Of a stretch of 64,000 nt of DNA, positions 58,936 to 64,000 are shown piece after piece (within the stretch, counting starts at the first letter, position 1; every line of letters starts with the position of its first letter). The position numbers and the translations under genes are program-made. Origin of the DNA: Hyphomicrobiales bacterium (lineage in GTDB: Bacteria; Pseudomonadota; Alphaproteobacteria; Rhizobiales; Rhizobiaceae); assembly GCA_900469475.1 (NCBI GenBank), contig UBXG01000019.1, positions 248,001 through 312,000 of the forward strand. Reading direction: 5' to 3'. A model generated the notes under the pieces. That model did not search any database and was not told the origin of the DNA. It saw nothing but the letters and a program-made list of their open reading frames with translations.

Positions 58936-60648
58936 ATGCCCTACAAGATTTCTCGTGCCGCCTATGCCAATATGTTCGGACCGACTGTTGGCGACAAGGT
59001 TCGTCTGGCAGACACCGAACTGTTCATCGAAGTGGAGAAGGATTTCACCACCTATGGCGAGGAGGTGAAGTTCGGCGGCGGCAAGGTCATCCGTGACGGC
59101 ATGGGACAGAGCCAGGTGACGCGCGCCGGCGGTGCCGTCGATACAGTCATTACGAATGCGCTCATCCTTGATCATTGGGGAATCGTCAAAGCGGATATCG
59201 GCCTGAAGGACGGCCGCATTGTCGCAATAGGCAAGGCCGGAAATCCGGATATGCAGCCCAATGTCAATATCATCGTCGGACCCGGCACGGAGGCGATTGC
59301 CGGTGAGGGGAAGATCGTCACCGCCGGCGGCATGGACAGCCATATTCATTTCATCTGCCCGCAGCAGATCGAGGAAGCCCTGATGTCGGGCGTCACCACC
59401 ATGCTCGGTGGAGGCACGGGGCCGGCGCATGGAACGCTGGCAACGACCTGCACGCCGGGACCGTGGCATCTAGCGCGGATGATCGAGTCCTTCGATGCCT
59501 TTCCGATGAATATCGGTCTCTCCGCCAAGGGCAATGCCTCCGTTCCCGCCGCACTGGAGGAAATGGTGCTTGGCGGCGCCTGTGCACTCAAGCTGCATGA
59601 GGATTGGGGCACGACGCCGGCGGCGATCGACTGCTGCCTCAGCGTTGCGGACGAATATGATGTGCAGGTGATGATCCACACGGATACATTGAATGAAAGC
59701 GGCTTCGTGGAGGATACGATCGGTGCCATCAAGGGTCGCACCATTCACGCCTTCCACACGGAAGGCGCGGGCGGCGGCCATGCGCCTGATATCATCAAGA
59801 TCTGCGGGCAGTCGAACGTCATCCCGTCCTCGACCAACCCGACGCGGCCCTATACGGTTAATACGATCGCCGAGCATCTGGACATGCTGATGGTCTGCCA
59901 TCACCTGTCGCCGTCGATCCCGGAGGATATCGCGTTTGCCGAAAGCCGCATCCGCAAGGAGACCATCGCCGCTGAGGATATTCTGCACGACATCGGCGCC
60001 TTTTCCATCATCTCCTCCGACAGCCAGGCCATGGGCCGTGTCGGCGAGGTGGCGATCCGTACCTGGCAGACCGCCGACAAAATGAAGCGCCAGCGCGGCC
60101 GCTTGGCACAGGAGGTAGGCGACAACGATAATTTCCGCGCGAAGCGCTACATCGCCAAATATACGATCAACCCGGCGATCGCGCATGGCGTCAGCCATGA
60201 GGTCGGTTCGATCGAAGTCGGCAAGCGTGCTGATCTGGTGCTCTGGAACCCGGCTTTCTTCGGCGTGAAGCCGGAGATGGTGCTGATCGGCGGCTCGATC
60301 GCCGCAGCACCCATGGGCGACCCGAATGCCTCCATTCCGACGCCGCAGCCGATGCACTACCGGCCGATGTTCGGCGCCTATGGCAAGAATCGCACGAATT
60401 CGTCGGTGACCTTTGTTTCCCAAGCAGCGTTCGATGCCGGGCTTGCCGGCAAGCTCGGTGTCGCTAAGACGCTGCTGCCGGTCCGGAACACGCGCGGTGG
60501 CATTTCCAAGGCATCGATGATCCACAACAGCCTGACGCCGCATATCGAGGTGGATCCGGAAACTTATGAAGTGCGCGCCGATGGCGAACTTCTGACCTGC
60601 GAGCCAGCGACGGTGCTGCCGATGGCGCAGCGCTATTTCCTTTTCTGA
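58936..60648 (+). CDS. ureC: Urease alpha (catalytic) subunit
   Basis: A 570-residue nickel hydrolase splitting urea to ammonia and carbamate. Nickel ligands are seen in GGMDSHIHFICPQ and the carbamylated Lys219 (LKLHEDWG), and further His in VMIHTDTLNESGF and FHTEGAGGGHAPD. The flap VCHHLSPSIPEDIAFAESRIR and the Asp in IISSDSQAMGRVGE are intact, so it should be active. Length is exact. A strong terminator ends this part of the cluster. Confidence 0.97.
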   Translation: MPYKISRAAYANMFGPTVGDKVRLADTELFIEVEKDFTTYGEEVKFGGGKVIRDGMGQSQVTRAGGAVDTVITNALILDHWGIVKADIGLKDGRIVAIGKAGNPDMQPNVNIIVGPGTEAIAGEGKIVTAGGMDSHIHFICPQQIEEALMSGVTTMLGGGTGPAHGTLATTCTPGPWHLARMIESFDAFPMNIGLSAKGNASVPAALEEMVLGGACALKLHEDWGTTPAAIDCCLSVADEYDVQVMIHTDTLNESGFVEDTIGAIKGRTIHAFHTEGAGGGHAPDIIKICGQSNVIPSSTNPTRPYTVNTIAEHLDMLMVCHHLSPSIPEDIAFAESRIRKETIAAEDILHDIGAFSIISSDSQAMGRVGEVAIRTWQTADKMKRQRGRLAQEVGDNDNFRAKRYIAKYTINPAIAHGVSHEVGSIEVGKRADLVLWNPAFFGVKPEMVLIGGSIAAAPMGDPNASIPTPQPMHYRPMFGAYGKNRTNSSVTFVSQAAFDAGLAGKLGVAKTLLPVRNTRGGISKASMIHNSLTPHIEVDPETYEVRADGELLTCEPATVLPMAQRYFLF

Positions 60649-60676
60649 GGATATTTCGGACGCCGATCTTTGGCAG

Positions 60677-60710
60677 ATATGAAAGCCCCGGTTTCCCGGG
60701 GTTTTCATAT
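60677..60710. terminator. Terminator after ureC
   Basis: A 15-bp stem (60677-60691 with 60696-60710, one G-U pair) contains a GC core, with A-rich and T-rich flanks folded into the stem. It separates ureC from the downstream diguanylate cyclase and ureEFG, so these need their own promoter or readthrough. Confidence 0.8.
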
Positions 60711-60921
60711 GCTGCGTACTGGGCGCAGCAATATCAATGACATGACGTGGTTGTGCTGCCATCGCGCATTTCTATCGGCAGGCTGGATTTTCTGGATGTA
60801 GCTTCCCGGCTGTTCACAACTTGGGAAATACACCGCTTTTTAATCATTCCATTAAAGACCTGGAAGCGTCTTCACCCCTATCTCACATGATTGAGATAGT
60901 GGGCTGAGGAAGGTGAATCGC
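60711..60921. other. Region between ureC terminator and diguanylate cyclase gene
   Basis: 211 bp with no gene. GAGGAAGG (60906-60913) is the ribosome-binding site for the start at 60922. A promoter for the cyclase gene is expected here, but no clear box stands out. Confidence 0.5.
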
Positions 60922-61782
60922 ATGAAGCAATGGATTTCGCTGCAGGCCGAACTCGGTAACTTTCAGCAGCGACGTGCGATTTTTATTTTCGCGCTTAAGA
61001 TGAGTTTTGTCGCGGTCATCATGTCGCTTGCCATCATCCTGGTGCTGATTTTTGTGATGCAATGGCTTGATCTTTTGCCATTGCCGATCTTCGAGGCGAT
61101 GCGCTTTGGCGTTTTGTTGGCATGGATCATCGGCGGCACCGTGTCCGGCGCGCTTGCGGTGCTGGTAGGCTTTTCCATTCACAGGCTCGCGGTCTCCCGT
61201 GCCGAATTCGAGCGGTTGAGCCGCACCGACACGCTGTCCGGCCTGCTCAATCGCCGTGCGTTTACCGAGGTGTTGAATACGGCCAAGGACGGCGCGTCAT
61301 TGGTGATCTTCGATCTCGATCGGTTCAAGACGATCAATGATCGCTTTGGGCACGCATCCGGTGATGCGGTGATCGTTGCGGTGTCGCGGCTATTTTCCGA
61401 TGCCTTCACTGGAGAAAACGTGATTGCGCGACTTGGCGGTGAGGAGTTCGGCGTCATCATCCATGGCGGCGATACGGCCGAGCGTATCGCGCGCGTTGAG
61501 GAGATCAAGGAGCAGATCGCCGAACAGTCGATCGCCATTGAAGGCGGGTCGGTGAAGATCACCATTTCCGCTGGGATTGCCGACATCGGCGGCGATCGTA
61601 AGACGGAGGCCGTCTACGCTGCCGCCGATAAGGCGCTTTATCTTGCCAAGACGCTTGGCCGCAACCGTGTCATGCACGAGCGCGAGCGTCTGTCGCAGGT
61701 CTGGAATCGTTGCGCCTCCGAGCAGGAGCAGGAGGCAACGACGGATGTTAGGGAACTGCAACGCTATGTGCAGCAGATGTGA
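60922..61782 (+). CDS. Membrane-bound diguanylate cyclase (GGDEF)
   Basis: A 286-residue protein with two N-terminal membrane helices (about residues 24-45 and 61-87) and a GGDEF domain. The active-site loop is GGEEF at 172-176, which is functional in this family. The I-site position reads TGEN, not RxxD. It would make cyclic-di-GMP, a second messenger for motile-to-sessile changes. Start ATG 60922 is preferred over GTG 60913. It lies between ureC and ureE, 78 bp before ureE, which is unusual. Confidence 0.88.
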   Translation: MKQWISLQAELGNFQQRRAIFIFALKMSFVAVIMSLAIILVLIFVMQWLDLLPLPIFEAMRFGVLLAWIIGGTVSGALAVLVGFSIHRLAVSRAEFERLSRTDTLSGLLNRRAFTEVLNTAKDGASLVIFDLDRFKTINDRFGHASGDAVIVAVSRLFSDAFTGENVIARLGGEEFGVIIHGGDTAERIARVEEIKEQIAEQSIAIEGGSVKITISAGIADIGGDRKTEAVYAAADKALYLAKTLGRNRVMHERERLSQVWNRCASEQEQEATTDVRELQRYVQQM

Positions 61783-61859
61783 GGCTTCCACACGTCATTG
61801 ATGCTTGCGCGGGCGGCGACAATTTTGCATGGTCTGCCAAAGTATAAATTGGAACAGCC

Positions 61860-62360
61860 ATGCTACGCGTCACTTCCTATCTGCCGGCCGGCACCCCTTC
61901 CTCCAATCCGATCGATCGTGTCGTCCTGCCGCATGATCTCAGGCATCTGCGCCGCAAGCTCCTGCATCTTGAAAATGGCGAGATGGTCATGCTCGACCTC
62001 AAGGAGCCGGTGCTGTTTGCCAGCGGCGATCTGCTGGTGCGCGAGGATGGCGAGTTGATCGAGATCGTCGCCGCAGACGAAAAGCTTTTCGAAATCCGCC
62101 CACGCAACTGCCTGCATCTGATCGAACTTGCCTGGCATCTCGGCAACCGGCATCTTTCCGCTCAGATCGAGGAAGAGCGTATCCTGATCCTGCGCGATCA
62201 TGTGATCCGCGCTATGCTCGAAGGGTTGGGCGCGACTGTGACGGAAGTCAGCGAGCCTTTCCAGCCGGCACGCGGCGCCTATCACTCCCATGGCAACCAT
62301 TCGCATGGCCACGACCACCATCATCATGGCCAGGATCATCACCACCATTCGCACGATTGA
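61860..62360 (+). CDS. ureE: Urease accessory nickel chaperone UreE
   Basis: A 166-residue metallochaperone. The N-terminal peptide-binding part has DRVVLPHDLRHLRRKLL, the C-terminal part LHLIELAWHLGNRHLSAQIEEERILI with metal-binding His. The tail is His-rich, with about 14 His in the last 26 residues, and may store several nickel ions. It hands nickel to UreG. The start of ureF follows 7 bp after the stop. Confidence 0.93.
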   Translation: MLRVTSYLPAGTPSSNPIDRVVLPHDLRHLRRKLLHLENGEMVMLDLKEPVLFASGDLLVREDGELIEIVAADEKLFEIRPRNCLHLIELAWHLGNRHLSAQIEEERILILRDHVIRAMLEGLGATVTEVSEPFQPARGAYHSHGNHSHGHDHHHHGQDHHHHSHD

Positions 62361-62366
62361 ACCGTG

Positions 62367-63053
62367 ATGACCAACACTGCGGTTTCGGACGATGGCGACC
62401 TGCAGGCGCTGCTGCGGCTGATGGCATGGCTGTCGCCGGCGTTTCCCGTAGGATCGTTCGCCTATTCCGGCGGCCTGGAGCGTGCGGTACATGACGGCCT
62501 GGTGCGCGACAGCTCCGGCCTCAGCCATTGGATTTCTGCACTCATTGAGCATGGTTCCGCGTGGAACGATGCGGTGCTGCTGGTCGAGGCGCATCGGGCT
62601 GACGCGGATGGGCCGCGGCTTGCGGCCGTTGCGGAGCTTGCCGAGGCACTGGCCGGTTCGAAGGAGCGCCATAACGAGACCATGCTGCTGGGAGATGCCT
62701 TTCTTTCGGCCGCCGCTGCCTGGCCGCATGCGATCTTTTCCATGCTCCCGGCAAAGACGGCCTATCCGGTTGCTGTTGGCGCCGTCGCGGGTGCGCATGG
62801 CATCGCCGCGGAGAAGGCGTCTGCCGCCTTCCTGCATGCGCTGGCCTCGCAGATGGTATCCGCCGGCATTCGCCTCGGCGTCAGCGGCCAGAAAGACGGC
62901 GTTGCCATTCTGGCGCGACTTGAAGGTCTCTTTGCGGATGTCGCGCGACGGGCCGCCCAATCCAGCCTTGACGATCTCGGAGCTGCGACCGTGCAAGCGG
63001 ATATTGCGAGCCTACGGCACGAAACCCAGAGCACGCGGCTCTTCCGGTCATGA
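62367..63053 (+). CDS. ureF: Urease accessory protein UreF
   Basis: A 228-residue helical accessory protein that activates with UreD and UreG. Diagnostic segments are LMAWLSPAFPVGSFAYSGGLERAVHDGLV and EKASAAFLHALASQMVSAGIRLGVSGQKDGVAIL. GTG 62364 and ATG 62367 are both possible; the ATG is used. No strong ribosome-binding site is seen, so translation may be coupled to ureE. Confidence 0.92.
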   Translation: MTNTAVSDDGDLQALLRLMAWLSPAFPVGSFAYSGGLERAVHDGLVRDSSGLSHWISALIEHGSAWNDAVLLVEAHRADADGPRLAAVAELAEALAGSKERHNETMLLGDAFLSAAAAWPHAIFSMLPAKTAYPVAVGAVAGAHGIAAEKASAAFLHALASQMVSAGIRLGVSGQKDGVAILARLEGLFADVARRAAQSSLDDLGAATVQADIASLRHETQSTRLFRS

Positions 63054-63191
63054 GGGGCGTCATCAGGAAAATATTGAAATCGAAACATCGCCTACGCCAT
63101 TCGCCGCTGTGCGACGGCGGGACGCTTGGCTATGCTAGCGTCATTCCGCCCTTCTTCGAAGGGCGAAAACGCGCTATCCCTTTGTTTTCAC

Positions 63192-63235
63192 GCAATTCCA
63201 AACGGAAAACCGCTACGCACTTTTCCTGGAATTGC
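63192..63235. repeat. Dispersed inverted-repeat element, copy 2
   Basis: Ends GCAATTCC and GGAATTGC are perfect 8-bp inverted repeats, with inner GGAAAA/TTTTCC around CCGCTACGCAC. Reverse-complemented, it matches copy 1 at 22509-22551. I recognise this element from memory as common in Rhizobium genomes. It lies in the 208-bp gap between ureF and ureG. Confidence 0.78.
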
Positions 63236-63261
63236 TCTCTTGCTTTATCGGAGTTGCGAGT

Positions 63262-63873
<612 letters not shown>

Positions 63874-64000
63874 GCCGCCCCGCCCTTATCTCCATATCCG
63901 CCGAGGCTGCTTCATTCTGCCGCGAAGGGCGGCAGCTTTAGGACATTCGTACCCACGGATCTGCTTCTGCCGTCTTTGTTCTCGATGGTTTCAAGCCGCT

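Noticed and set aside
61860..62360. ureE His-rich tail as a frameshift artefact
   Set aside because: The tail is in frame, ends normally just before ureF, and His-rich C-termini are standard in UreE proteins.
63050..63261. Possible small genes between ureF and ureG
   Set aside because: The frames cover the dispersed inverted repeat and have no ribosome-binding site or recognisable protein.

Overview
The window reads as core chromosome of a fast-growing rhizobium (genus Rhizobium or a close relative in the Rhizobiaceae). The basis is the high GC content, the alphaproteobacterial cell-cycle genes chpT, ctrA and sciP, a RpoH with a clear RpoH box, a rkpK-lpsL pair for surface-polysaccharide sugars, a bra/liv type amino-acid transporter, a four-subunit sarcosine oxidase operon and a complete urease set. 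No insertion sequence, integrase, phage gene, CRISPR array, tRNA or rRNA was recognised.

Layout. 1-8.8 kb: the end of an RND efflux permease, a hydroxyisobutyrate-dehydrogenase-like enzyme with a D-xylonate dehydratase, a PAS-GGDEF-EAL protein, and a divergent YeiH-type transporter/LysR pair. 8.8-13.3 kb: a DeoR regulator divergent from a choline-kinase-like phosphotransferase and a dimethylglycine-dehydrogenase-like flavoprotein. 13.3-21.5 kb: mixed metabolic genes (P-loop kinase-like protein, ung, ring-cleaving dioxygenase/hydrolase pair, DMT transporter, Rid-like and VOC proteins, a methyltransferase, a flavin reductase, a hydrolase). 21.5-33 kb: lpsL-rkpK, a GNAT, purA, a large low-complexity membrane protein, rpoH, rluD, an RNA methyltransferase and a coiled-coil membrane protein. 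34-39 kb: an EipA-like protein and the cell-cycle block chpT, a receiver protein, ctrA, a FliJ-like gene, a small GNAT and sciP. 39-48 kb: cysQ, soxBDAG and a second dimethylglycine-dehydrogenase-like gene. 48-54 kb: the branched-chain amino-acid ABC transporter. 54-56 kb: a 2-hydroxyacid dehydrogenase and a methyltransferase. 56-63.9 kb: urease genes ureD-A-x-B-x-x-C, a diguanylate cyclase, then ureE-F-G.

How they fit together. Sarcosine oxidase and the two dimethylglycine-dehydrogenase-like proteins fit stepwise N-demethylation of betaine-type compounds towards glycine and one-carbon units. ChpT would pass phosphate to CtrA, SciP would restrain CtrA, and CtrA-like and GANTC sites lie in front of these genes. 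Urease with D/E/F/G accessory proteins releases ammonia from urea.

The most unusual item is a gene between the urease subunits (58288-58932). Its protein carries the L, S and VS sialylmotif layout of family GT29 sialyltransferases, in a place where no glycosyltransferase is expected. Also notable are an atypical receiver between chpT and ctrA, a diguanylate cyclase gene dividing the urease cluster, a pair of dispersed inverted repeats, and an unexplained stem-loop upstream of purA.
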